NCBI GenBank assembly: GCA_024690695.1
Contig: JAILOS010000065.1
Span: 1 to 10,111 of the forward strand
DNA: 10,111 nucleotides
Direction of reading: 5' to 3'
Origin: Oscillospiraceae bacterium
Lineage (GTDB): Bacteria > Bacillota_A > Clostridia > Oscillospirales > Oscillospiraceae
The translations under genes were made by a program, and so were the position numbers. Below, in pieces: positions 1 to 7,007 of the stretch. The notes under the pieces are model-generated. The model had not been told where the DNA came from and made no database searches. It saw only the letters and a program-made list of their open reading frames with translations. The number at the start of each line of letters is the position of its first letter. Within the stretch, counting starts at the first letter, position 1.

Positions 1-134
1 CCAGCCTGCATGGCTGCCAGCCGGCCGGCAAAGGTCAGGGGGCAGTCCGTGCGCCCATAGTAGCCGCCCCGCACATTGCCTGAAGCCTCCCCATGACGCA
101 GCAGATAAGCCTTGATTCTATCTTCACCAGCCAT
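1..134 (-). CDS. Histidine phosphatase family protein (CobC/phosphoglycerate mutase-like), N-terminal part
   Basis: The minus strand encodes 44 codons starting [16 protein letters not shown] and continuing through a [16 protein letters not shown] stretch before leaving the window. The R-H-G-E motif (residues 13-16) holds the phosphohistidine of the histidine phosphatase superfamily. The later GRTD-PLT-x-x-G pattern resembles alpha-ribazole phosphatase (CobC) and related small phosphatases. An in-frame TAG at 144-146, three codons upstream, makes the ATG at 132-134 the first possible ATG; the ribosome binding site is weak. About three quarters of a normal 200-residue protein lies outside the window. 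Third-position GC is about 64% here against about 89% in the first 44 codons of the neighbouring clpB fragment, so the two may not share an origin. The family call is good; the exact substrate is open. Confidence 0.75.
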   Translation of the reverse strand, partial: MAGEDRIKAYLLRHGEASGNVRGGYYGRTDCPLTFAGRLAAMQA

Positions 135-204
135 GATAAGCGCCTATGCCCTGACGGCGGCCTTCCAGCCCATGTTTTGCCGCTATATCACGGGCATCCT
201 CGGA

Positions 205-855
<651 letters not shown>

Positions 856-900
856 TCCGGTCGAATAGTGTTTCATTGAAATTGTGAACGGATTATGAAA

Positions 901-919
901 TGTTGCATATATTGCAACA
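901..919. promoter_or_regulatory. Perfect 7-bp inverted repeat, candidate operator
   Basis: TGTTGCA (901-907) and TGCAACA (913-919) are exact reverse complements around a TATAT spacer. The right arm ends 6 bp before the -35 box of the next promoter. This suits a dimeric regulator acting next to RNA polymerase. Its protein is unknown; the product of the downstream gene is one candidate. Confidence 0.55.
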
Positions 920-925
920 ACCCTA

Positions 926-954
926 TTGACACACATCCGAAACCGTGCTATGAT
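926..954 (+). promoter_or_regulatory. Sigma-A promoter of the recombinase-like gene
   Basis: TTGACA (926-931) and TATGAT (949-954) are separated by 17 bp, one mismatch from full consensus. Transcription would start near 961, giving a leader of about 23 nt with the AAGGAGGTG ribosome binding site at 970-978. Confidence 0.85.
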
Positions 955-983
955 GCGTTCGTAAAGACGAAGGAGGTGCGGAC

Positions 984-1724
984 ATGAGCATTCGGAGCGC
1001 AGCGGATCGCAGCGAACTGCTGAAAGCGATCGAGGAGGCGCAGGCCGGCGACCTGATCGAGGCCGCGTCGCTCGCCGGGGCCGTGAACGGCCCGCGGGAG
1101 CTGATCGCCCTGCTGGGCCGGGTCCGCGAAAAGAGAGCGGAGCTCGTCTGTCCGGCGGAAGGCGTGGACACGCGGGGTGAGCGCGGCGCCGGGATCGCCT
1201 CTCTGTGCGCGCTGCTGGAGCAGCTTGAGCGCAAAGAGCAGCACGGCAGGCGGCAGAGCGGCATCGAGCGCGCCAGGGAAGACGGCCGCTACAAGGGCCG
1301 CAAGCCCATCGCCGTGGACGAGACGCTGTTTGACAGCGTAGCCGCCCTGTGGCGCGAGGGAAAGATCACCGCCCGGGAAGCCATGAGCCGGCTGCAGCTC
1401 AAGCCGAACACCTTTTATCGCCGCATCAAAGAATGGGAGGATCAGAAAATGAAAGACTATAAGAAGATCGAGGAAATCCGCGAGGACATCAAGCAGGCCG
1501 CCCAGCAGGGCCGCCAGGATCTGCACGAGCTGCGCGAGCAGGTGCACGCCGGGGCCGAAGAGCTCCGGCAGGCTGCCGGCGAGAAGCTGGAGCTGCACGG
1601 CGTCGAGCGGGAGCTCCGCATGGACCGGCTCCGTGCCGAGGTCGAGCATGCCGACGCCGTCCGTCAGATGAAGAAGGACGTCGAGGCCGAGACGAAGGAA
1701 CTGAAGAAGGTCCTTGAGGACTGA
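984..1724 (+). CDS. Serine recombinase-derived DNA-binding protein with lost catalytic residues and a helical tail
   Basis: A 246-residue protein; the ATG lies 7 nt after AGGAGG (971-976). Residues 10-107 match, by eye, the second half of a resolvase catalytic domain: GDLIEAASL for the GDV-strand, SLAGAVNGPRELI for the K-L-D-R-L-G-R helix, EGVDT for the DGIST region, then a long helix and RYKGRKP. Residues 112-151 are a resolvase-type helix-turn-helix (W-x-x-G-K-I-T-A-x-E-A ... TFYRRIKEW). The first 45 or so residues of a normal resolvase, with the catalytic serine, are absent. The D-R-x-x-R of the catalytic helix reads A-G-x-x-N. Strand exchange is therefore very unlikely. Residues 152-246 are rich in Glu, Lys, Arg, Gln and Ala and look like a long amphipathic helix or coiled coil, which resolvases lack. 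It has its own promoter and no co-directional partner. I infer a domesticated recombinase acting as a DNA-binding or structural protein. Confidence 0.7.
   Translation: MSIRSAADRSELLKAIEEAQAGDLIEAASLAGAVNGPRELIALLGRVREKRAELVCPAEGVDTRGERGAGIASLCALLEQLERKEQHGRRQSGIERAREDGRYKGRKPIAVDETLFDSVAALWREGKITAREAMSRLQLKPNTFYRRIKEWEDQKMKDYKKIEEIREDIKQAAQQGRQDLHELREQVHAGAEELRQAAGEKLELHGVERELRMDRLRAEVEHADAVRQMKKDVEAETKELKKVLED
1435..1451 (+). promoter_or_regulatory. Internal ribosome binding site and in-frame ATG
   Basis: GGGAGG (1435-1440) stands 8 nt before an in-frame ATG (1449-1451, codon 156). The ATG lies just after the helix-turn-helix and opens the helical tail. Translation from here would give a separate 91-residue protein made only of the tail. 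It may instead mark an old gene boundary where a recombinase fragment fused to a small helical-protein gene. Confidence 0.4.
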
Positions 1725-1736
1725 GCGGAAAAGAGA

Positions 1737-1774
1737 GAACGGGGGATTCGCAGCGTTTTGCGAATCCCCCGTTC
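1737..1774. terminator. Hairpin 1: perfect 16-bp stem after the recombinase-like gene
   Basis: GAACGGGGGATTCGCA (1737-1752) pairs exactly with 1759-1774 around a 6-nt loop, starting 13 nt after the stop codon. No good T-run follows on the plus strand, so it may act together with hairpin 2 or be a palindromic repeat. Confidence 0.6.
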
Positions 1775-1782
1775 TTCAGCTT

Positions 1783-1814
1783 GTCAAAAAAGTCCTTTGG
1801 AGGACTTTTTTGAC
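1783..1814. terminator. Hairpin 2: bidirectional terminator-like stem
   Basis: GTCAAAAAAGTCC (1783-1795) pairs with GGACTTTTTTGAC (1802-1814) around a 6-nt loop. The A6 and T6 runs form part of the stem, as in bidirectional intrinsic terminators between convergent genes. Confidence 0.65.
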
Positions 1815-1828
1815 TGCGCTTCCCGCCG

Positions 1829-1854
1829 AGCATTTTGGCCGTACACAAAATGCT
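1829..1854. repeat. Hairpin 3: 9-bp inverted repeat
   Basis: AGCATTTTG (1829-1837) pairs with CAAAATGCT (1846-1854) around an 8-nt loop. It is the weakest of the four tandem stem-loops, and no clear function can be given. Confidence 0.45.
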
Positions 1855-1859
1855 GTTTT

Positions 1860-1888
1860 CAAAAAGCCTTGCAAAACAAGGCTTTTTG
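1860..1888. terminator. Hairpin 4: bidirectional terminator
   Basis: CAAAAAGCCTTG (1860-1871) pairs with CAAGGCTTTTTG (1877-1888) around the loop CAAAA. A GC-rich core followed by T5 on both strands makes it a plausible terminator for the plus-strand recombinase-like gene and for the minus-strand operon ending at 2014. The following stretch, 1889-2013, shows no gene. Confidence 0.65.
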
Positions 1889-1991
1889 CGCGGCGGGCTT
1901 ATTATATTCGAGGCGGGCCTTGCCCCCTCGAGCTCCCCCGCTGCTCTGTTTCGTGAGCTTTCAGCAAGGTTTTTTGACAGTCTCGTATGAT

Positions 1992-2014
1992 ACCGGAGCG
2001 GCCGCCCGGTTTTT
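1992..2014 (+). terminator. Weak hairpin with T5 at the 3' end of the DUF951 gene
   Basis: ACCGG (1992-1996) pairs with CCGGT (2006-2010), followed by T5 running to 2014. Read on the plus strand it would stop transcripts coming through hairpins 1-4. The stem is only 5 bp and the loop is itself palindromic (GCGGCCGC), so the call is weak. Confidence 0.25.
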
Positions 2015-2208
2015 CAGCATTCCGAGGAGTCTTCCCGCCTGACGCCGCGGATGCTTTTTTCCAGCTTTGAGCGCGGGGCCATCACTTCCCGGCCGCAGCC
2101 CAGGCAGCGCAGCTTCAGATCCGCGCCGACGCGCAGCAGCGTCCACTCCCGGCTTCCGCAGGGGTGGGCTTTTTTCATGGCGACGACGTCGCCCGGCCGT
2201 AGATCCAT
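2014..2208 (-). CDS. DUF951 family protein
   Basis: A 64-residue protein opening MDLRPGDVVAMKKAHPCGS, followed by REW, LLRVGADLKLRCLGCGREVM and PRSKLEKSIR. This matches the small DUF951 family of Firmicutes along its whole length. The family typically has a V-G-D-x-V-x-M-K-K-x-H-P-C-G start and a C-L-x-C-G knuckle, here residues 34-38. The cysteines suggest metal binding or a small SH3-like fold binding nucleic acid; function is not established. The ATG is 7 nt after a GGAGG that lies in the 12-nt gap behind the lipoprotein gene's stop, so the gene is almost certainly the last of that operon. Family identity is secure; role is unknown. Confidence 0.88.
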   Translation of the reverse strand: MDLRPGDVVAMKKAHPCGSREWTLLRVGADLKLRCLGCGREVMAPRSKLEKSIRGVRREDSSEC

Positions 2209-2220
2209 CGCAGCCTCCGA

Positions 2221-3444
2221 TCAGTGATGCCCGCGGTAGGTCTCGTCCGCCTCGGGATAGGAAAAGATCAGCTCATAGGGCTTGTCGTAGCCCATCTGCT
2301 CGCGCAGCAGCAGGTAGCGCTCGTTGTCCTGACGCCAGTAGATCGTCGTCGTATAGGGCTCGTGCGCGTGGACGAAGATCTCCGTGTTGGGCATGGCCGC
2401 CTCCATCTCCTCGAGCTCGTCGTAGATGATCGGGTTCGCGTGGCCGACCCAGAGCCGCTCCAGCCCCGTCAGCACCTCCAGCACCCGGTAGTCCGTGACC
2501 ATCGGCGTGTTGCAGACGTTCAGATGCCGCAGCTTGCTCAGACCCGTCAGCGGCGTCAGATCCGCCACCCGCGTCTCGTGGATCTCCAGATATTCCAGCT
2601 CCGGGCAGTCGGCGATGGGCGAAGCGTCGCTCCAGGTGTTCAGCCCCAGGATCGCGACCTCCAGCTTCGGCATATACGAGATGAAGGAGATGTCGTCGAT
2701 CGTGTTGTGGCCGATGTCGAGGTACACGACGTCGGTGCAGTATTTCAGGCCCTTGACGTCCTCGCTGCGGAGCGGGTTGTAGCCGTCGGAGATCAGGATG
2801 CGCACGGCGTCGGTGCGCGCGCCGTAGTAATGATCGCCGTCGCGGCCCATGTACACGCGCCAGACGATCTTGACCGCCGGGAAGTCGTCGCGCAGCTGCG
2901 CCATGACCTCGTCCGGGATGTTGCAGGTGTCCATATTCAGAAAGCGCAGGCGCTGCATGCAGGGCAGCACCTCGCGCACCTGCGAATCGTCGCCCTCGAG
3001 GTCGAGGAAGGCGAGGTCCATCTCCTCGTCAAGCGTCGTGAAGTGGTCGCCGTAGAGGGTGAAGCCCAGGTCGAAAGCCACGTCCGGCCGCAGCGCCGTC
3101 ATCTGCGCCACGTCCACGAAAGTCAGCGCGTCCTCGCCCTCGCCCTTCTCGCCCAGCGTCACGCGCTCGAGCTTGTCCAGCTTCTCCAGCGCCGCGAGCG
3201 CAGCCTCGAGATCCGCGTGCGTCAGAGCCGACCAGTCGGCCTCGGTGCAGTCCGGCTCGTAGAGCACGCCGGCAAGCGTCACGGGCTCCGGCGTCGGCTC
3301 CGGCGTGGGCTCGGGCGTCGCCGTCGGAACCGGCGTCGGCTCCGGGCCGGTCTCCGCCGGCTGGGTGATCAGCTTCGGCGCGCCGCAGGCGCCGAGCAGA
3401 AGCAGCGCCGCGCAGAGCAGGACGGTCAAAATCGTTTTTTTCAT
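2221..3444 (-). CDS. Leucine-rich-repeat lipoprotein
   Basis: A 407-residue exported lipoprotein. Residues 1-19 are a signal peptide (MKK, hydrophobic core) ending in lipobox L17-G-A-C20, so Cys20 should be lipidated and anchored to the outer face of the membrane. Residues 28-54 form a linker of PEP/PTP repeats that would lift the body from the membrane. Residues 236-335 contain leucine-rich repeats (VVYLDIGHNTIDDIS, LEVAILGLNT, LEYLEIHETRVADLTPL, LRHLNVCNTP, LERLWVGHANP) of about 22-24 residues each, resembling internalin-type binding surfaces; a weaker repeat lies near 165-180. No enzyme motif is seen. The start overlaps the upstream aminotransferase stop as ATGA, with GGGAGGA 5 nt ahead, so the two are translationally coupled. 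A role in protein binding at the cell surface is inferred; the ligand is unknown. Confidence 0.85.
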   Translation of the reverse strand: MKKTILTVLLCAALLLLGACGAPKLITQPAETGPEPTPVPTATPEPTPEPTPEPVTLAGVLYEPDCTEADWSALTHADLEAALAALEKLDKLERVTLGEKGEGEDALTFVDVAQMTALRPDVAFDLGFTLYGDHFTTLDEEMDLAFLDLEGDDSQVREVLPCMQRLRFLNMDTCNIPDEVMAQLRDDFPAVKIVWRVYMGRDGDHYYGARTDAVRILISDGYNPLRSEDVKGLKYCTDVVYLDIGHNTIDDISFISYMPKLEVAILGLNTWSDASPIADCPELEYLEIHETRVADLTPLTGLSKLRHLNVCNTPMVTDYRVLEVLTGLERLWVGHANPIIYDELEEMEAAMPNTEIFVHAHEPYTTTIYWRQDNERYLLLREQMGYDKPYELIFSYPEADETYRGHH

Positions 3445-4652
3445 ACGTTCCTCCCGCTTTCAACAAAGACGTGTTCCCGCAGCCGCTCCAGCGCCGTTTC
3501 CAGCCGGGAGGCGGGCAGCGCCAGATTCAGGCGGATCGACGCGGGCCAGATGAAGTCCTCGCCGTTTTGCCAGATCACGCCGACCTCGATCCCGCGGCGC
3601 AGCAGCTCGAGCGGCTCGACGCCGTGCCGAGCGCACCAGGCGCCGGTCTCGACGAAGAGCATGTAGGTCCCCTGCGGGCGCATCACGCGCAGCCCCGGCG
3701 CCATCGCGCGCAGGGCCTCGCAGGCGCGCGCGGCGTTGGCGTCCACGACCGCGCACAGCTCCTCCAGCCATTCGGCCCCCTGCTCGTAGGCGGCGGTCAT
3801 GCCGTGCACGCTCAGCACGTTCGGATTGTCGTAGTGCGTCAGCTCGCCCTGGCGCTTCAGCCGGTCGCGCAGGCGCGCGTCGTAGACGATATGGTAGGAG
3901 CCGATCAGCCCGGCCAGCGAAAAGCTCTTGCTCGGCGAGTAGAAGGCGATCGTGCGCCGCCGCGCGTCCTCGGAGACCGTCTGCGTCGGCACGTGCCGGT
4001 TCCCCGGCAGGATGATGTCCGACCAGATCTCGTCGGAGATCACCAGACAGTCGTTGGCGGCGTAGACCTCCATTGCCCGCTCGATCTCCCGGCGCTCCCA
4101 GACGCGGCCGGTCGGGTTGTGCGGCGAGCAGAACACGGCCAGATGGATCCGGTTTTCCCGGAGCTTGCGGTCCATGTCGTCGTAATCCATGCGCCACACG
4201 CCGTTTTCGTCCGGGACCAGCTCGCTGTGCACGGCCTCGCGTCCGATGTTTTTCAGCACGTGCGTGAAGCCCACGTAGGTCGGCGCGTGCAGCAGCACGC
4301 TCTCGCCCGGCGCCGTGAGCATTTGAATCGCGGAGCTGACGCCGCCGAGTACGCCGTTTTCATAGCCGATGTGCTCCTTCTCCAGCCCGACGACGCCGTT
4401 TCGCCCGCTCTGCCAGCGGATGATCGCCTCGTACCAGCGCTCGGGGAGGGGGAAATAGCCGAGGAAGGGATAGTCCAGCCGCCGCCGCATCGCCTCCAGG
4501 ATCGGCGGCGCGACCGGGAAGCTCATGTCCGCGACCCACATCGGGATCCGGTCGAAGCCCTCGCGCACTTCGGCCCCGCGCAGGGGAATGTAATCCGCCG
4601 CGATGCAGTCTTTTCCGCTCCGGTCGAGGACGGTGGTAAAATCGTAGCTCAT
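3441..4652 (-). CDS. patB: PatB/MalY-type PLP-dependent aminotransferase or cystathionine beta-lyase
   Basis: A 403-residue fold-type I PLP enzyme of normal length. Motifs in order: MWVADMSFPVAPPI (38-51), ENGVLGGVSSAI (98-109), CSPHNPTGRVW (175-185), ISDEIWSDI (205-213) with Asp207 for the pyridine nitrogen, SPSKSFSLAGL (239-249) with Lys242 as the Schiff-base lysine, and R374 in SIRLNLALP for the substrate carboxylate. The M-W-V-A-D-M start and S-D-E-I-W-S-D pattern are those of PatB/MalY, which cleave cystathionine or cysteine to pyruvate, ammonia and a thiol; some members mainly transaminate. It is cytosolic. The ATG follows GGAGG by 9 nt and a strong divergent promoter by about 30 nt. 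It is the first gene of an operon with the lipoprotein. Family identity is firm; whether it is a lyase or an aminotransferase cannot be read from the sequence. Confidence 0.88.
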   Translation of the reverse strand: MSYDFTTVLDRSGKDCIAADYIPLRGAEVREGFDRIPMWVADMSFPVAPPILEAMRRRLDYPFLGYFPLPERWYEAIIRWQSGRNGVVGLEKEHIGYENGVLGGVSSAIQMLTAPGESVLLHAPTYVGFTHVLKNIGREAVHSELVPDENGVWRMDYDDMDRKLRENRIHLAVFCSPHNPTGRVWERREIERAMEVYAANDCLVISDEIWSDIILPGNRHVPTQTVSEDARRRTIAFYSPSKSFSLAGLIGSYHIVYDARLRDRLKRQGELTHYDNPNVLSVHGMTAAYEQGAEWLEELCAVVDANAARACEALRAMAPGLRVMRPQGTYMLFVETGAWCARHGVEPLELLRRGIEVGVIWQNGEDFIWPASIRLNLALPASRLETALERLREHVFVESGRNV

Positions 4653-4688
4653 GGCCGGTTTCCTCCGTACTTTTTTCGTTCCATCCGT

Positions 4689-4717
4689 ATCGTAGCAAAA
4701 GCGCCGGGGCTTGTCAA
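4689..4717 (-). promoter_or_regulatory. Promoter of the aminotransferase operon
   Basis: On the minus strand TTGACA (4717-4712) is followed after 17 bp by TACGAT (4694-4689). The start would be near 4682, about 30 nt ahead of the aminotransferase ATG. Confidence 0.7.
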
Positions 4718-4743
4718 GCGCGGCGCTTTGCTCTTGACAAGCC
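4708..4743. repeat. 11-bp inverted repeat holding both -35 boxes
   Basis: GGCTTGTCAAG (4708-4718) and CTTGACAAGCC (4733-4743) are exact reverse complements, 14 bp apart. Each arm contains the -35 hexamer of one of the two divergent promoters. The matching bases go beyond the hexamers, so a shared regulator site is possible. Confidence 0.65.
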
Positions 4744-4761
4744 GGGAAAAGCCGCTATAAT
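4734..4761 (+). promoter_or_regulatory. Promoter of the marR-ABC exporter operon
   Basis: TTGACA (4734-4739), 16 bp, TATAAT (4756-4761): both hexamers are perfect consensus, giving a strong promoter that would need a repressor. Transcription would start near 4768. Confidence 0.9.
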
Positions 4762-4778
4762 AGGTAGTAAGCTACTTA
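4761..4778. promoter_or_regulatory. Candidate MarR operator
   Basis: TAGGTAG (4761-4767) and CTACTTA (4772-4778) form an imperfect inverted repeat (one mismatch in 7) around TAAG. It overlaps the last base of the -10 box and the expected start site, where a bound MarR dimer would block initiation. The placement suggests autorepression. Confidence 0.55.
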
Positions 4779-4798
4779 TTTGAAGAGAGGGAAAGCCT

Positions 4799-5269
4799 AT
4801 GGAGAGAAAAATGCCGATGGGGCTCCGCTTTTCCCTGCTGCACCGCTCGTTCAAGCGCCAGCTTGACGCGCGGCTGCAGGAGCAGGGGCTGACCGGGGTC
4901 CAGTTCGGCGTGCTGAGCCAGCTCCGGCGCATGGAGTGCGAGGGGCGCGAGGAGATCAACCAGCGCGACCTGGAGGAAGCCAGCCACGTCACGCACCCGA
5001 CGATGACCGAGATCGTCAAGCGCCTGGAGAAGCAGGGCTTCGTCCGCTGCGAGCCGAGTCCCCGCGACGGGCGCTGCAAAAGTATCCGCTCGACGGAGCA
5101 GGCGGCCTCGCTGATGAGCGGGCTGCACGAGCTGGACGAGAGCCTGTTTCGCGAGCTCAGCCGCGCGCTGAGCCCGGAGGAGCTCGCCGCGCTCGACGCG
5201 ATCACCGAAAAGCTGATCCGCACGGGCGTCTGCCGCGAGAAGGAAGGAGGGGAAAAGCCCTGTGATTAA
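4799..5269 (+). CDS. MarR-family transcriptional repressor
   Basis: A 156-residue protein with the MarR layout: N-terminal dimerisation helices (8-30), winged helix-turn-helix (about 34-97) including NQRDLEEASHVTHPTMTEIVKRLEKQGFV and wing residues R89-D-G-R92, then C-terminal dimerisation helices (98-142). Such proteins bind palindromic operators as dimers and release DNA on binding small, often toxic, molecules. It is the first gene of an operon with two ABC exporter genes, the usual arrangement for a drug-responsive local repressor, and a fitting palindrome overlaps its promoter. The ATG at 4799 has a moderate GAGAGGG site 8 nt upstream; an in-frame ATG four codons later (4811) is an alternative start. 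Its stop overlaps the next start by 8 bp. The inducer is unknown. Confidence 0.9.
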   Translation: MERKMPMGLRFSLLHRSFKRQLDARLQEQGLTGVQFGVLSQLRRMECEGREEINQRDLEEASHVTHPTMTEIVKRLEKQGFVRCEPSPRDGRCKSIRSTEQAASLMSGLHELDESLFRELSRALSPEELAALDAITEKLIRTGVCREKEGGEKPCD

Positions 5270-7007
5270 AACCCTGAGCCGCTGCATACGGGAGTACAGG
5301 CGCCCGACGATCATCACGATGTCTCTGATCATCTTCGAGGTCATCCTCGAGGTGCTGATCCCGACGCGCACGGCCGACCTCATCAACGCCATCAAGGCGG
5401 GCGTGCCGGTGGACCGGCTGCTGAACGACGGGCTGATCCTCGTCGTCATGGCGATGCTCAGCCTGGGCTGCGGCGCCGTTGCGGCCTATACCAGCGCGCG
5501 GGCGGCCTCCGGCTTTTCCGCGAACGTCCGGCACGACGTGTTCGAGAAGGTGCAGAGCTTTTCCTTCGCGAACATCGACAAGTTTTCCACCGCCTCGCTG
5601 GTCACGCGCCTGACCACCGACGTCACGAACGTGCAGTTCGCGTTTATGATGCTGATCCGGGCCGCGCTGCGCGCGCCGCTGATGTTCCTCTTCTCGATCA
5701 TCGCGGCCTGGCGCATGGCGGGCGTGCTCGCGCTGACCTTCGTGGTCGTGGTGCCGGTGCTGATCTTCTCGCTGCTGATGATCGCGCGCAAGGCGATGCC
5801 CGCCTTCCGGGCGGTGTTCAAAAAGTACGACCGCCTCAACGAGTCCGTCGAGGAGAACGTGCGCGGGATGCGCGTGGTCAAGGGCTTCGCCCGCGAGGAC
5901 TACGAGAAGCGCAAATTCGCCGAGGCCTCGGACAACATCCGCCGGGAGTTCACGAAGGCGGAGCGCATCGTCGCGCTCAACAACCCCGTCATGCAGTTCT
6001 GCATGTATTTCAATATGGTCTTTATCCTGCTGGTCGGCTCCCGGCTCGTTGTCTCCAGCGGCGGCGAGTACATCGACGTCGGCCAGATCCAGGCGATGCT
6101 GAGCTACGGCTTCCAGATCCTGATGAGCCTGATGATGCTCTCGATGGTCTACGTGATGCTCACCTTCTCGGCGGAGGCGGCGCGCCGCATCTGCGAGGTG
6201 CTCAACGAGCAGTCCGCGCTCGCAAACCCCGAGGAGCCGCTCACCGAGGTGGCCGACGGCTCGGTGGATTTCGAGTCGGTCAGCTTCAAGTATTCCGAGC
6301 AGGCGCAGCGCAACGCGCTCGACAGCGTGGATCTGCACATCCGCTCGGGCATGACCGTGGGTATCCTCGGCGGCACGGGCTCGGCCAAGACGACGCTGGT
6401 GCAGCTCATCCCCCGCCTCTACGACGTGACGGAGGGCTGCGTGAAGGTCGGCGGCGTGGACGTGCGGCGCTACGATCTGGACACGCTGCGCGGCGCCGTG
6501 TCGATGGTGCTGCAGAAAAACGAGCTCTTCTCGGGCACGGTCGCGGAAAACCTGCGCTGGGGCAACGAGAACGCCAGCGACGAGGAGCTGGCCGAGGCCT
6601 GCCGCCTCGCGCAGGCGGACGGCTTCATCCGCTCCTTCCCGGACGGCTACGCCACGCACATCGAGCAGGGCGGCACGAACGTCTCCGGCGGGCAGAAGCA
6701 GCGCCTGTGCATCGCCCGCGCGCTGCTGAAAAAGCCGAAGATCCTGATCCTCGACGACTCCACCTCCGCCGTGGACACCCGCACCGACGCGCTGATCCGC
6801 GCCGGCTTCCGCAGCTACATCCCCGAGACGACCAAGATCATCATCGCCCAGCGCGTGGCCTCCGTCGAGGACGCCGACCTGATCCTCGTGATGGAGAACG
6901 GCCGCATCGTCGAGCGCGGCACGCACGAGACGCTGATGGCCTCCGGCGGGATCTACCGCGAGATCTACGAGCAGCAGACGAGAGGGGGCGAAGCGCATGA
7001 AGAATAA
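5262..7007 (+). CDS. ABC exporter half-transporter, subunit with the degenerate ATP site
   Basis: A 581-residue type IV (ABCB-like) half-transporter: six membrane helices in residues 15-310, then an ATPase domain. The domain shows A-loop Y344, Walker A GGTGSAKT (370-377), Q-loop Q418, signature VSGGQ (474-478), Walker B LILDD (495-499) and IIIAQR (526-531). Asp499 replaces the catalytic Glu and Gln530 replaces the switch His. These changes, with Ala375 in the Walker A, mark the non-hydrolysing site of BmrC/TM287-type heterodimers. It should pair with the next gene's product in the cytoplasmic membrane to export hydrophobic drugs, peptides or lipids. The start is GTG, overlapping the marR stop by 8 bp, with AAGGAGGGG (5244-5252) 9 nt upstream. 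Exporter class is firm; the substrate cannot be told. Confidence 0.93.
   Translation: MIKTLSRCIREYRRPTIITMSLIIFEVILEVLIPTRTADLINAIKAGVPVDRLLNDGLILVVMAMLSLGCGAVAAYTSARAASGFSANVRHDVFEKVQSFSFANIDKFSTASLVTRLTTDVTNVQFAFMMLIRAALRAPLMFLFSIIAAWRMAGVLALTFVVVVPVLIFSLLMIARKAMPAFRAVFKKYDRLNESVEENVRGMRVVKGFAREDYEKRKFAEASDNIRREFTKAERIVALNNPVMQFCMYFNMVFILLVGSRLVVSSGGEYIDVGQIQAMLSYGFQILMSLMMLSMVYVMLTFSAEAARRICEVLNEQSALANPEEPLTEVADGSVDFESVSFKYSEQAQRNALDSVDLHIRSGMTVGILGGTGSAKTTLVQLIPRLYDVTEGCVKVGGVDVRRYDLDTLRGAVSMVLQKNELFSGTVAENLRWGNENASDEELAEACRLAQADGFIRSFPDGYATHIEQGGTNVSGGQKQRLCIARALLKKPKILILDDSTSAVDTRTDALIRAGFRSYIPETTKIIIAQRVASVEDADLILVMENGRIVERGTHETLMASGGIYREIYEQQTRGGEAHEE

Noticed and set aside
1974..1991. 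TTGACA plus TATGAT as a promoter
   Set aside because: Only 6 bp separate the two hexamers, far too short for sigma-A, and no plus-strand gene follows.
1714..2042. Small plus-strand open frames through the hairpin region
   Set aside because: They translate the stem-loops, lack ribosome sites and have no coding character.
2224..3666. Open frame of 480 codons on the plus strand opposite the lipoprotein gene
   Set aside because: Composition is Arg/His/Val-rich without motifs. The minus strand carries a signal peptide, lipobox, repeats and correct ribosome sites.
3471..4760. Open frame of 429 codons on the plus strand opposite the aminotransferase
   Set aside because: It runs through the divergent promoter region, has no domain and is antisense to a gene with a complete PLP motif set.
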